From positions 868,001 through 932,000 of the forward strand of contig NZ_CP016793.1 of the NCBI RefSeq assembly GCF_001701025.1: a stretch of DNA of 64,000 nt, in the 5' to 3' direction. The DNA comes from Lentzea guizhouensis (lineage in GTDB: Bacteria; Actinomycetota; Actinomycetes; Mycobacteriales; Pseudonocardiaceae). Position 1 is the first letter of the stretch. Every line of letters starts with the position of its first letter. The notes under the pieces are model-generated. The model saw only the letters and a list, made by a program, of their open reading frames with translations, was not told the DNA's origin and made no database searches. Both the position numbers and the translations under genes were made by a program. Shown one piece after another: positions 50,194 through 58,789 of the stretch.

Positions 50194-52128
50194 CTAGTTG
50201 GTCCACCGCTTGGCGGCCGCCTGGGTGAGGCGGTCGAGCATCACGCCCAGCACGACGATCGCGACACCGGCCGCGAGCCCCTTGCCGTAGAGCTGGCCCT
50301 GCGAGAACCCGGCGACGACGTCGTAGCCGAGCGCACCGGCGCCGACGAGCCCGCCGACGACGACCATCGAGAGCACGTAGATCAGCCCCTGGTTGGCGGC
50401 GAGCGTCAACGCCCCGCGCGCCATCGGCAGCTGCACCTTCACGATCGTCTGCCACGAGCCGGCCCCCAGCGCCGTGGACGCTTCGACCGTCGCGGGCGAC
50501 ACCGCCCTGATGCCGTCGGCGATGATCTTGATGGCGACCGGGGCCGCGAACACCACGGCCGCGATGATCGCCGTGAACCGCGAGGCGGCGAACAGGGCCA
50601 GGAACGGCACCAGGTACACGAACGCCGGCATCACCTGGCCCGCGTCGAGCACCGGCCGGACGATCCGGTCCGCCCGTCGGCTGCGGCCCATCCACACGCC
50701 GACCACGACGCCCAGCACCATCACCATGACCGTGGCGACCAGCGTGGACGCCAGCGTGATCATCGAGTCCTGCCACAACCCGGTCGCGACCAGCAGGCCC
50801 AGGCACACCGCGGAGACCACCGCGGCCCGGACCCCGCCGACCAGGAACGACAGCGCCACCACCACCAGCGCCACCAGGAACCACGGCGACTCGGCGAGCA
50901 CCGCCTGCAACGGGTTCAGCAGCACGGTGGTGACGAAGTCCTTGAAGCCGCCGGTGAGCACCGGCAGCGTGTCCTGCACCCACTCGGTCGCGACCGTCGT
51001 GCCCTGCCGGATGCTCGACCCGACCTCGACATCGGCTGGGAACTCCGCCGCCCACAGGTAGGTGTAGGACAGGTACACGGCGGCACCCGTGACGCCCAGC
51101 CCGCCGAACAGTGCCCATCGGGGCAGCTTCCGGCGTTCGGTCGCGGCCGTGGTGACCCGGTCCAGCACGATCGCGAGCACCACGATCGCCAGGCCCGCGT
51201 TGAACGCCGTGCCGACGTCCAGCGTCTGCAGCGCCTTGACGACCGTCTTGCCCAGACCGGGCGCGTCGATCAACGCGGCGATCGTGACCATCGACAGCGC
51301 GGCCATGATCGTCTGGTTGACGCCCAGCACGATCGTCCTGCGCGCGGAGGGCAGCAGCACCTTCACCAACGTCTGCTGCTGCGTCGCCCCGAGGGACTCG
51401 CTGGCCTCGACGGTGGTGCGCGGCACCGTGCGGATGGCGTGCGCGGTGATCCGGATCGCCGGCGGGGCCGCGTAGATCAGCGTCGCGATCGTCGCCGAGG
51501 CGGGCCCGATCAGGAAGAACAACGTCAGCGGTGCCAGGTAGACGAACGTCGGCATGGTCTGCATGAAGTCGAGCACCGGTGTCAGCACCCGGTTCACCCG
51601 GTCCGACAGCCCGGCCCAGATGCCCAGCGGGACGCCCACCAGCAACGAGATCACCACGGCCGCCAGCGTCAGCGACAGCGTGTCCATGCTCTCCTGCCAC
51701 AACCCCTGCAAGCCCAGGAAGACGAACCCGGCGACGGCCAGCAGCGCCACCCGCCACCCGGCGACCGCGAGGCTCACGAACCCGGCGACCGCGACCACGC
51801 CGAGCCAGCCGACCACCGGCACCGGCCGCCCGAACGACGGCTGCGCGATGAACGCCTGGATGAACGTGACGAACTCGTCGATGACGAGCCGGATCTCGTT
51901 GAAGAAGTACAGGAACAGCGGGTTGGAGTTGCGCGAGGCACCGACGGCGTCGTTGAGCTCGTTGACCCACCGGTGCAGCGGCGTGAGCTCGGAGGCGCCG
52001 AGCGACAGCGTGGCGGTGTTGCGGAACACCAGCCACAGCACCAGCCAGGCCAGCACGATCCCGCCAGCGACCAGGCCTCTGTGGACTTTCGGGCGCGGCA
52101 CTGGCCGTGGCGCGGTGACGGCGACCAT
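50194..52128 (-). CDS. Fused double ABC permease of the betaine system
   Basis: 644 residues with two full MetI-like permease halves. The ends of the halves are alike (VLAIVLDRVT and VVLGVMLDRLT), and each carries an EAA-type loop (TVEASESLGATQQQTLVK; TVEASTALGAGSWQTIVK). About 12 helices in total. Usual ProW proteins have one half, so this is a fusion of two. ATG at 52128, 2 nt after the ATPase stop. Confidence 0.9.
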   Translation of the reverse strand: MVAVTAPRPVPRPKVHRGLVAGGIVLAWLVLWLVFRNTATLSLGASELTPLHRWVNELNDAVGASRNSNPLFLYFFNEIRLVIDEFVTFIQAFIAQPSFGRPVPVVGWLGVVAVAGFVSLAVAGWRVALLAVAGFVFLGLQGLWQESMDTLSLTLAAVVISLLVGVPLGIWAGLSDRVNRVLTPVLDFMQTMPTFVYLAPLTLFFLIGPASATIATLIYAAPPAIRITAHAIRTVPRTTVEASESLGATQQQTLVKVLLPSARRTIVLGVNQTIMAALSMVTIAALIDAPGLGKTVVKALQTLDVGTAFNAGLAIVVLAIVLDRVTTAATERRKLPRWALFGGLGVTGAAVYLSYTYLWAAEFPADVEVGSSIRQGTTVATEWVQDTLPVLTGGFKDFVTTVLLNPLQAVLAESPWFLVALVVVALSFLVGGVRAAVVSAVCLGLLVATGLWQDSMITLASTLVATVMVMVLGVVVGVWMGRSRRADRIVRPVLDAGQVMPAFVYLVPFLALFAASRFTAIIAAVVFAAPVAIKIIADGIRAVSPATVEASTALGAGSWQTIVKVQLPMARGALTLAANQGLIYVLSMVVVGGLVGAGALGYDVVAGFSQGQLYGKGLAAGVAIVVLGVMLDRLTQAAAKRWTN

Positions 52129-52130
52129 GC

Positions 52131-53153
52131 TCAGGCCTCCCCGGCGACGACCCCGAGGATCTCCTCGTCCGCCACGACCCCGAGCAGCTCGCCGTCCCGC
52201 ACGACCTTCACCGGCCGGTCCGCGCTCAGCACGCTGCGGATCGCCTCGCGCACCACGGTGTCCGGCCCGAGCTCGGGACCGTCCAGCACGTCGTCGGGCG
52301 TGGGCGGTCGCATGATCCACTTCAACGTCAGCACGTGCGAGCGCGGCACGTCCCGCACGAAGTCGCGCACGTAGTCGTCCGCCGGCGCGCCGACCAGCTC
52401 GTCGCCGGTGCCGACCTGCACGACCTCGCCGTCACGCATGATCAGGATGCGGTCGCCGAGCTTGAGCGCCTCACTGAGGTCGTGGGTGATGAAGACCATC
52501 GTCTTGCCGACCTCGCGGTGCAGCCTGACCACCTCGGACTGCATGTCGCGGCGGATCAACGGGTCGAGCGCCGAAAAAGGTTCGTCGAAGAACAGCACGT
52601 CGGGATCTCCGGCGAGTGCGCGCGCGAGTCCGACGCGCTGCTGCATTCCACCGGAGAGCTGATCCGGATAGGACTTCTCGTACCCGGTGAGACCCACCAG
52701 GTCGATCACCTCCTGGGACCGCTCCGCCCGTTTCGCCCGCGCCACCCCGCGGATTTCCAGCCCGTAACCGACGTTGTCGGCCACCGACCGGTGGGGCAGC
52801 AAGCCGAAGTGCTGGAACACCATGGAGAACTTGTTCCGGCGCAGGTCGCGCAACCGTTTCGGATCGGCGTCGAGAATGTTCTCGCCCTCGAACGCGATCG
52901 ATCCCGAAGTCGGTTCCACGAGCCGCGTCAGGCATCTGACCAGAGTGGATTTACCGGAGCCCGACAAGCCCATGACCACGAACATCTCACCTGGGGCAAC
53001 GTCGAAGTCCACTCCGCGCACGGCGGCCACGGCGCCCGTGCGGTCCATCAACTCCGCCCGTGACAACGATTTCAGCTCGGGTGACGCGACCACCTGGGAC
53101 GCCTTGGAGCCGAACACCTTCCACAGGTCCCCGACCGAAATCACGGGATCCAC
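52131..53153 (-). CDS. ABC ATPase of the betaine system
   Basis: 340 residues, ProV/OpuAA-like. Walker [10 protein letters not shown], signature [15 protein letters not shown], Walker [15 protein letters not shown], and a C-terminal CBS-like pair of beta segments ([18 protein letters not shown]...). GTG at 53153 has GGAG nine nt upstream and gives the conserved family start; an ATG at 53213 extends it by 20 non-conserved residues. The first gene of the operon. Confidence 0.92.
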   Translation of the reverse strand: MDPVISVGDLWKVFGSKASQVVASPELKSLSRAELMDRTGAVAAVRGVDFDVAPGEMFVVMGLSGSGKSTLVRCLTRLVEPTSGSIAFEGENILDADPKRLRDLRRNKFSMVFQHFGLLPHRSVADNVGYGLEIRGVARAKRAERSQEVIDLVGLTGYEKSYPDQLSGGMQQRVGLARALAGDPDVLFFDEPFSALDPLIRRDMQSEVVRLHREVGKTMVFITHDLSEALKLGDRILIMRDGEVVQVGTGDELVGAPADDYVRDFVRDVPRSHVLTLKWIMRPPTPDDVLDGPELGPDTVVREAIRSVLSADRPVKVVRDGELLGVVADEEILGVVAGEA

Positions 53154-53364
53154 GCCAAACCACTCCGACCCTGTTGCGGACTGCGCACACCGTTTCTCGA
53201 TGCGCGACAGCATTGACCTTCACACGAGTGCGGTCAAGGGCTGCTACCTATTCGTTCCTTTGTGGACAACCAATCATCCGACGACTTGACGCGCGAAGAT
53301 CGAACCGGAAAAGCTGAACTGAGCGGTCTCAAGAGCCGTTCTTCCCCCCAGAGGAGCGAACTCC

Positions 53365-54333
53365 GTGCAACACCCCAGAATCGCTCTGGCAATGGCGCTC
53401 GTGTTGACAATTGCCGGTTGCGGCAATGAATCCTCGTCGTCCTCACCGCGTTCCAGCTCAGCCGCCCCTGCCGAACCGTGCGACGGCATCAGCATCGCGA
53501 TCAATCCATGGGTCGGTTACGAGGCGAACGCCGCCGTGATCTCCTACCTCGCCGAGCACCGGCTCGGTTGCAAGGTCGAGAAGAAGGAGATGGACGAGCA
53601 GACCGCCTGGCAGGGCCTCGACAACGGCGAGGTCGACGTGGTCCTGGAGAACTGGGGTCACGAGGACCTGAAGCAGAAGTACATCGAGGAGAAGCGCACC
53701 GCGGTCAGGGTCGGCCCGTCCGGCAACAAGGGCGTGATCGGCTGGTACGTGCCGCCGTGGTTGAAGAAAGAGCTCCCGGACATCACGAACTGGCAGAACC
53801 TGAACAAGTACGCGGACAGGTTCAAGACGGCCAAGTCCGGTGACAAGGGCCAGCTGCTCGACGGCGACCCGTCGTTCGTGACCAACGACGAGGCCCTGGT
53901 CAAGAACCTCAACCTCAACTACAAGGTCGTCTACGCCGAGAGCGAGCTCAACCTGATCAAGGCGTTCCGCCAGGCCGAGGAGAAGAAGACGCCGCTGATC
54001 GGCTACTTCTTCGAGCCCCAGTGGCTGCACCTCGACATCGAGCTGGTGAAGGTCGACCTGCCGCCGAACGTGGCCGGGTGCGACGTCGACCCCGCCACCG
54101 TCGCCTGCGACTACCCGAGCTACGAGCTGGACAAGATCGCCTCCAAGGAGTTCGCCGACAGGGGCGGGCCCGCGTACCGGCTGGTGAAGAACTTCCAGTG
54201 GAGCAACGACGAGCAGAACACCGTCGCGTCGTTCATCGCGAAGTACAAGATGTCACCGGACGAGGCGGCGAAGCGGTGGATCGAGGCGAACCCGGACCGG
54301 GTGGAGGACTGGCTGTCCCAGGACAAGCCGTAG
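53365..54333 (+). CDS. Glycine-betaine-type ABC substrate-binding lipoprotein, copy 2
   Basis: 322 residues, paralogous to the copy at 49.2 kb: the same INPWVGYEANAAV, YVPPWLKKELPDITNW, DPSFVTNDEALVKNLNL stretches. Lipobox IAGC with a Ser-rich linker. GTG at 53365 with GGAG. It is divergent from the ABC operon over about 210 nt, so it is separately controlled and may serve as a second receptor for the same permease. It ends before the terminator of the opposite gene. Confidence 0.9.
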   Translation: MQHPRIALAMALVLTIAGCGNESSSSSPRSSSAAPAEPCDGISIAINPWVGYEANAAVISYLAEHRLGCKVEKKEMDEQTAWQGLDNGEVDVVLENWGHEDLKQKYIEEKRTAVRVGPSGNKGVIGWYVPPWLKKELPDITNWQNLNKYADRFKTAKSGDKGQLLDGDPSFVTNDEALVKNLNLNYKVVYAESELNLIKAFRQAEEKKTPLIGYFFEPQWLHLDIELVKVDLPPNVAGCDVDPATVACDYPSYELDKIASKEFADRGGPAYRLVKNFQWSNDEQNTVASFIAKYKMSPDEAAKRWIEANPDRVEDWLSQDKP

Positions 54334-54355
54334 AACTGTGTGAGCGCGTCAAAAA

Positions 54356-54392
54356 ATGGGGCCCTTCGACCACATCGGCCGAAGGACCCCAT
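54356..54392 (-). terminator. Rho-independent terminator with T-run
   Basis: 16-bp stem (two mismatches) around a 5-nt loop. On the minus strand it is followed by TTTTTT, the canonical bacterial form. It lies about 90 nt beyond the stop of the HEPN-like gene and may also stop the betaine-binding gene on the plus strand. Confidence 0.85.
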
Positions 54393-54485
54393 GTCACGAC
54401 CGGGCTCAGCCCTGCGGGTGGTTCACCTGCATCGTGTAGCTGGTTCGGCAGCGTCGTGGTGAACCCGAACTCGCCGGGCAACCGT

Positions 54486-56246
54486 TCAGTCGTTGCCTCG
54501 CGACCACCACTTCTCGTCGGGACCGGAGATGTCCTCGACGCTGAGCCTGCGCACCGACCCCGCGCGCCGCAGCCGGGCGGACAGCTGGTCCTTGCGCTGG
54601 GCGAGGCGGCGGTAGACGTCCAGGGCGGGCGTCTCCGCCTGACCGCGTTGCCGTTCCCTCGTGCGCCAGTTGCCGAGGAACTCGAGCGTCAGGTCGGCGA
54701 GCGCCTGCCCGGCGTGCGCGGTGAGCACGTCGCCCGGTGCGGCGAAGGTGCCGGCGTGGAAGGCGAGGTTCCGCGTGACGTAGAGCCATTCCAGCAACGC
54801 CGCGGCCGTGTCCTCCTGCTCCTGCAACCAGTGCGCGAGCACGGCCGAGTCCGCGAGCCGGGCGCGCCAGAGCTCGACGAGGTCCTGCACGAGCCCGCCC
54901 TCGTTCTCGGCGAGCTTCGTGACGGCGTCCTGCGCGGCCTTGAGCTGCTCGGCCGGCCGGTTGTGCTCGACGAGCACGTCGAGCCACGCGTCCACGGACT
55001 TCAGGTGGTGCTTCACGCCGGTCGTGGGCACCTGCGCGTCGAGCGGTGGCCGCAGTCCGCGGTCGTGGTTGCCGACGACGACGTGCAGGCTGACCAGGTG
55101 CTGCCGCAGCATCTGCAGCGCACACGCCTTGGCCAGCCAGGCGATCTTGCCCGGGTCCAGCCCGGTCGCCTCCAGCGCGCTCCACGCGAGCCCGGCGCTG
55201 GCCATGGGCGCGTCGACCTGCCTGGCCAGGTTCGCCACCCGCATCGCCGACCGCAGCTCGGCCGGCCAGTACGGGGTGAGCGGGTAGGCGCTGGCGACCG
55301 TGCGCTGGTGCTCGGTGCGCGTGACCCGCCCGGTCGGCCCGCTGACCTGCCACACCGGCGCGATGTCGAGCTCGGTGAGCCGCTCCCCCGCCGCGTACTG
55401 GTCGAGCACCTCGCTCAACGCCCGCCGCCCGAGCAACGCCGCGGTGTGCGCGTCCGCGGCCGTGACCGGCAGCCTGATCAGCACCGACGACCCGGTGACC
55501 ACGTCCTTGAGGAAGTCGTCCCTCGGCAACCTGCTGCGGTGCAACGGTTCCTGCCGCACCCCCGGCAGCAGCTCGTCGAGGTGCCGCAACACCCGCGCAC
55601 CGCGGACCACCAGCGCCACCACGTGCCGGCGCGGCTCCGGCCACAGCACCTGCGCGAGGTCGTGCGGTTTCTTGAGGAACCGCAACAGGTCCGCGCGCAG
55701 GTGCCGGCCGTCCCTGCCGTGGCAGGCGGTGACGACCGCGAGCTCGGCGATCATCCTGGCGCGCAGGGGCAGCTCAACGCCGTTCCACAGTGGACCGAGC
55801 CAGTGCCTGACGGCGGTGCGCAGCGCCTCCGGGTCGAGCTTCGCCGCGGCCGCCTTCGTGACGGCGGGATCCAGCTTTTGCCCGTCCGCGGCGATCACGG
55901 CGTCCACGTCGAGGAGCGTCTGCCGTGCCTGGGCCAGCGCCTTCGCCCCCGCGTGCGCGTAGGCGGGCGCGGCGGCGTCCATGACCGTGACCGAGGTGCT
56001 GATGACGCGGCGCAGCAGGTTCCACCGCGGGTGGTCCTCGCTCGCATGGCTGGCCAGCGCGGTCTGCGCCCGTTGGACGGCCACGAACGCGCTGTTCAGC
56101 CCGGCGACGTGCTCGCCGAGGTGCGCGTCGGGGTCGAGCGCGCGCAGCACCCCCTGCAGCAACGCCCGCTGACACCGGCTGAGCCCGGCGTCGTCGAAGG
56201 CCTGCCGCAACCGGGCGTCGAGGTACTGGTAGCGCACGGCACGCAC
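54486..56246 (-). CDS. Large uncharacterised protein with C-terminal HEPN-like motif
   Basis: 586 residues. The C-terminal quarter (about 345-525) is helical with LAWSALEATGLDPGK and WLYVTRNLAFHAGTF. R492-x4-H497 with Asn493 after Arg is the HEPN ribonuclease motif (R-x4-6-H with a polar residue after Arg). The N-terminal region is alpha-helical with no family recognised. No signal peptide. GTG at 56246 or 56237; the promoter region is shared with the divergent hydrolase. HEPN proteins often act in antiviral or toxin systems. No partner antitoxin is seen next to it, so a defence role is inference. Confidence 0.75.
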   Translation of the reverse strand: MRAVRYQYLDARLRQAFDDAGLSRCQRALLQGVLRALDPDAHLGEHVAGLNSAFVAVQRAQTALASHASEDHPRWNLLRRVISTSVTVMDAAAPAYAHAGAKALAQARQTLLDVDAVIAADGQKLDPAVTKAAAAKLDPEALRTAVRHWLGPLWNGVELPLRARMIAELAVVTACHGRDGRHLRADLLRFLKKPHDLAQVLWPEPRRHVVALVVRGARVLRHLDELLPGVRQEPLHRSRLPRDDFLKDVVTGSSVLIRLPVTAADAHTAALLGRRALSEVLDQYAAGERLTELDIAPVWQVSGPTGRVTRTEHQRTVASAYPLTPYWPAELRSAMRVANLARQVDAPMASAGLAWSALEATGLDPGKIAWLAKACALQMLRQHLVSLHVVVGNHDRGLRPPLDAQVPTTGVKHHLKSVDAWLDVLVEHNRPAEQLKAAQDAVTKLAENEGGLVQDLVELWRARLADSAVLAHWLQEQEDTAAALLEWLYVTRNLAFHAGTFAAPGDVLTAHAGQALADLTLEFLGNWRTRERQRGQAETPALDVYRRLAQRKDQLSARLRRAGSVRRLSVEDISGPDEKWWSRGND

Positions 56247-56255
56247 ACTAGTGAC

Positions 56256-57008
56256 ATGGAGAGAACGCTTTTCGCGGGTGCGACCGGCGACTCACTCGCC
56301 GGTCGCCTCGAACTGCCGGCCGGCGAGGTCGTCGCCACCGCCGTGTTCGCCCACTGCTTCACCTGCGGCAAGGACTCGGTCGCCGCCTCCCGCATCGCCC
56401 GCGCACTGGCCGCCCGCGGCGTCGCGGTGCTGCGCTTCGACTTCACCGGCCTCGGCCAGTCCGACGGCGACTTCGCCAACACCACCTTCACCTCCAACGT
56501 CGCCGACCTGGTCTGCGCCGCCGACCACCTCCGCGACACGATCGGCGCCCCCAGCGTCCTCATCGGACACTCCCTCGGCGGCGCCGCCGTCCTCGCCGCC
56601 GCCCACCAGGTCCCCGAGGTCCGCGCCGTCGTGACCATCAACGCCCCGGCCGACACCGCCCACGTCGAACACCTGCTGGGCCCGTCGAAGTCCGAGATCG
56701 AAACCCACGGCGTCGCCGAGGTGCTGCTCGCCGGCCGCCCGTTCCGCATCAGCAACGACTTCCTGGTCGACATCAACCAGCAGAACCAGACCGCCTGCAT
56801 CGCGGGCCTCGACCGCGCCCTGCTCGTCATGCACTCGCCGCAGGACGAGCTGGTCGGCATCGACAACGCCAGGATCGTCTTCGACGCCGCACGGCACCCG
56901 AAGTCGTTCGTGTCCCTCGACGGCGCCGACCACCTGGTGACCGACCGCGCGGACGCGACCTACGTGGCCGAGGTGCTGGCGGCGTGGGTGAGCCGCTACC
57001 TGCGGTGA
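56256..57008 (+). CDS. Alpha/beta hydrolase (OsmC-partner type)
   Basis: 250 residues. HCFTCGKDSVAASRIARALA, then DFTGLGQSDGDF, nucleophile in GHSLGGAAVL, acid in HSPQDELVGI, histidine in DGADHLV. This pattern is typical of the hydrolase half of the hydrolase-OsmC fusion proteins, but the OsmC half is missing here and no OsmC gene follows. ATG at 56256, 9 nt from the start of the divergent HEPN-like gene. Confidence 0.85.
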   Translation: MERTLFAGATGDSLAGRLELPAGEVVATAVFAHCFTCGKDSVAASRIARALAARGVAVLRFDFTGLGQSDGDFANTTFTSNVADLVCAADHLRDTIGAPSVLIGHSLGGAAVLAAAHQVPEVRAVVTINAPADTAHVEHLLGPSKSEIETHGVAEVLLAGRPFRISNDFLVDINQQNQTACIAGLDRALLVMHSPQDELVGIDNARIVFDAARHPKSFVSLDGADHLVTDRADATYVAEVLAAWVSRYLR

Positions 57009-57019
57009 GGGGAAACGCG

Positions 57020-57050
57020 AAAACCCGCAGCGGTGGGCGCTGCGGGTTTT
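57020..57050. terminator. Bidirectional terminator between the hydrolase and tRNA-Pro
   Basis: 13-bp perfect arms AAAACCCGCAGCG / CGCTGCGGGTTTT, extendable by 2 bp, with a 5-nt loop and T-runs on both strands. It ends the hydrolase gene on the plus strand and the tRNA-Pro transcript on the minus strand. Confidence 0.85.
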
Positions 57051-57059
57051 CGGCAACCG

Positions 57060-57133
57060 TCGGGGCGACAGGATTTGAACCTGCGACCCCCCGCTCCCAA
57101 AGCGGGTGCGCTACCAAACTGCGCCACGCCCCG
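57060..57133 (-). tRNA. tRNA-Pro (anticodon TGG)
   Basis: 74 nt on the minus strand: acceptor CGGGGCG / CGCCCCG, D-arm, anticodon stem CCCGC/GCGGG with loop TTTGGGA (anticodon TGG, reads CCA), T-loop GTTCAAATC and discriminator A. CCA is not encoded. Confidence 0.95.
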
Positions 57134-57196
57134 GTTGCACCAAGCTTACCGCCACCCGCTAAGGTATTGACCGCAGCCCCTCAACAGGGGCGGCAC

Positions 57197-57270
57197 GCGG
57201 GCGTAGCTCAATGGTAGAGCCCTAGTCTTCCAAACTAGCTACGCGGGTTCGATTCCCGTCGCCCGCTCCA
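57197..57270 (+). tRNA. tRNA-Gly (anticodon TCC)
   Basis: 74 nt including the encoded CCA. Acceptor GCGGGCG / CGCCCGC, D-arm GCTC...GAGC, anticodon stem with loop CTTCCAA (anticodon TCC, reads GGA), T-arm GGGTTCGATTCCC, discriminator T. It lies 63 nt from the divergent tRNA-Pro. Confidence 0.95.
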
Positions 57271-57276
57271 CACAGG

Positions 57277-57315
57277 AACCGGAGTGTGTCCGCCGAAACG
57301 CGGATCACTCCGGTT
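57277..57315 (+). terminator. Hairpin after tRNA-Gly
   Basis: AACCGGAGTG / CACTCCGGTT with a nearly matched inner part (TGTCCGC / GCGGAT), 7 nt after the CCA end. Confidence 0.7.
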
Positions 57316-57457
57316 TCGCCGTTCCAGGGGTCCCTCCTCAGCGGGTCGTGACCGCAGGCCGTTCGGCGATGTCCAGTTCTTGGCCTGCTTTTGGCATCGA
57401 CCGCGTGCGTCAACCGTCAATAGGCTCGTCTCACTTCAGGTGAGGAGCTTCACACCC

Positions 57458-58030
57458 ATGCCCCAGATCTTCGTCAGCTACCGGTCTGACGACGAACCCA
57501 CCGCCGCGGTGCTGGTGCACCGGGAACTGGGCGCCCACTTCGGCGCCGAAGCGGTGTTCCTCGACGGCGCGGCCATCCCGCCCGGCACCGACTACACCCG
57601 TGCCCTCCTGGAGGGCGTGCGCACGGCGAAGGTGCTGCTGGTGGTGATCGGCCCCCGCTGGCTCGAGGCGCGGGCGCCTGGTGGCGGCAGGGCGCTCGAC
57701 CAGCCGGGCGACTGGGTGCGCGCGGAGATCGCCGAGGCGTTCCGCTGCGGGCTCACCGTGATCCCGCTGCTGGTCGGCGCGGCCGCCCGGCTCGGGTCGG
57801 CCCCGCTGCCCGCCGACGTCGCGGCCCTGGCTCGGTGCCAGGACCTGCGGCTGCGGCCGGAAGACGCGGAGTACGACCTCCGCCGGCTGGTGGCGGAGCT
57901 GGAAGCGCTCGGCCTGCGCGCTGCCCCGGCGGCGGGTCCCGAGCGGAACGGGCAGGTGTCGATGCGGGCCACCGCGACCGGCCACAGCCGGGTCTACCAG
58001 GCAGGCGGCAACCAGGTGATCAACGAATGA
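57458..58030 (+). CDS. TIR-domain protein with C-terminal RVYQA motif
   Basis: 190 residues. A TIR domain at about 1-150: IFVSYRSDD opens it (BB-loop region around FLDGAAIPPGTDYTRALL follows), and DWVRAEIAEAF carries the likely catalytic Glu90 of TIR NAD-hydrolases. The last 22 residues leave the TIR fold and form a tail of the pattern ATGHSRVYQAGGNQVINE. ATG at 57458 has a GAGGAG site. The stop overlaps the next gene (ATGA). TIR enzymes commonly deplete NAD in antiphage defence; a partner with the same tail motif is encoded next. Confidence 0.88.
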   Translation: MPQIFVSYRSDDEPTAAVLVHRELGAHFGAEAVFLDGAAIPPGTDYTRALLEGVRTAKVLLVVIGPRWLEARAPGGGRALDQPGDWVRAEIAEAFRCGLTVIPLLVGAAARLGSAPLPADVAALARCQDLRLRPEDAEYDLRRLVAELEALGLRAAPAAGPERNGQVSMRATATGHSRVYQAGGNQVINE

Positions 58031-58073
58031 GGATGAACGGACGGGCGTCCGGGCGCGGACGGGTCTACCAGGC
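57989..58073 (+). repeat. Direct repeat joining the TIR and membrane-protein genes
   Basis: CGGGTCTACCAGGC occurs at 57989-58002 and again at 58060-58073, 71 nt apart. Each copy encodes RVYQA in the frame of its own gene, so the protein motif is duplicated at DNA level. Confidence 0.85.
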
Positions 58074-58515
58074 GTACGGGGACCAGCACTTCAACGGCGT
58101 GCACGAGCACAAGCACGACCACGACGACAACGACTTCAACGGCCTCTTCCTGGGCCGCGGACCCGGCCGGCTGGTGATCGTGGTCGGCATGGCCGTCGCC
58201 GCCTTCGGATTCGTGGGATGGGCCTCGATCATCTTCGGGTCCTGGCACCGCAAGGGGCCGTCGGACGGAGAGTCGATGCTGGGCGACGTGCTGCCGTCCG
58301 GCCTGCCGATCGGCGTCGTGTACTTCATCGGCTTCGGCCTCGGTGCCGTGCTCGTGCAGATCGGGTCGTCGATGGCCAAGGCTGCGGCCAGGAACGGCGG
58401 CTTCCTGGGCCACCTCGTGGTCGCCGTCGTGCTGCTGGCCATCGTCGGCGTGGCTGCGGCCACCGTGCTGGCGGGAGCCGGCTGGGACGCGGTCGCCCCC
58501 GACTTCACCCGCTGA
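58027..58515 (+). CDS. Three-helix membrane protein with N-terminal RVYQA motif
   Basis: 162 residues. Residues 3-23 repeat the tail motif of the TIR protein (RVYQAYGDQHFN core; 11 of 21 positions identical without gaps). Residues 26-37 are an acidic, histidine-rich linker (HEHKHDHDDND). Three hydrophobic helices follow (about 48-71, 94-116, 128-150). ATG at 58027 overlaps the TIR stop by 4 nt, so expression is coupled. No known family recognised. Probably a membrane partner or inhibitor of the TIR protein. Confidence 0.85.
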   Translation: MRMNGRASGRGRVYQAYGDQHFNGVHEHKHDHDDNDFNGLFLGRGPGRLVIVVGMAVAAFGFVGWASIIFGSWHRKGPSDGESMLGDVLPSGLPIGVVYFIGFGLGAVLVQIGSSMAKAAARNGGFLGHLVVAVVLLAIVGVAAATVLAGAGWDAVAPDFTR

Positions 58516-58789
58516 CCGCAGCACTGTGCTCACACGGAGGCAATGCCCATCTGACCGCAGTGATGCGTTGGCCGCTCGATCTCGTCCACGACCGCCGGGT
58601 CGCGGGCCGGGTCGGTTTTCGCAACGATGTCGGGAGTGACCAGGTGGAATGCGTGAGTCTGCCGTACCGGATCGGTGGCAGGTGGAGGTGCTCACCGAGA
58701 CCTTGCGGGCGATGCGAGGTGCTGGCGTTGCTCGACCTGTGTTGTGACTGGGCACGGAAGACCCTGCTGAGAGAGGACGCGGTGAACGC
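58516..58789 (+). other. Interval with a short doubtful ORF before the VOC gene
   Basis: A 76-residue frame (58563-58793) starts with ATG and ends by GTGA overlap with the VOC start. Its first half has odd composition (many Arg, Cys and Trp) while its end (EVLALLDLCCDWARKTLLRE) looks coded. Part of another frame (DRWQVEVLTETLRAM) is also protein-like, so a frameshifted relic is possible. CTGACCGCAG occurs twice near 58512 and 58552. Not a confident gene. Confidence 0.35.

Noticed and set aside
57060-57270. tRNA pair as an integrated-element border
   Set aside because: No integrase, no excisionase, no repeat of a tRNA 3' end elsewhere in the window; kept only as a possible hot spot.
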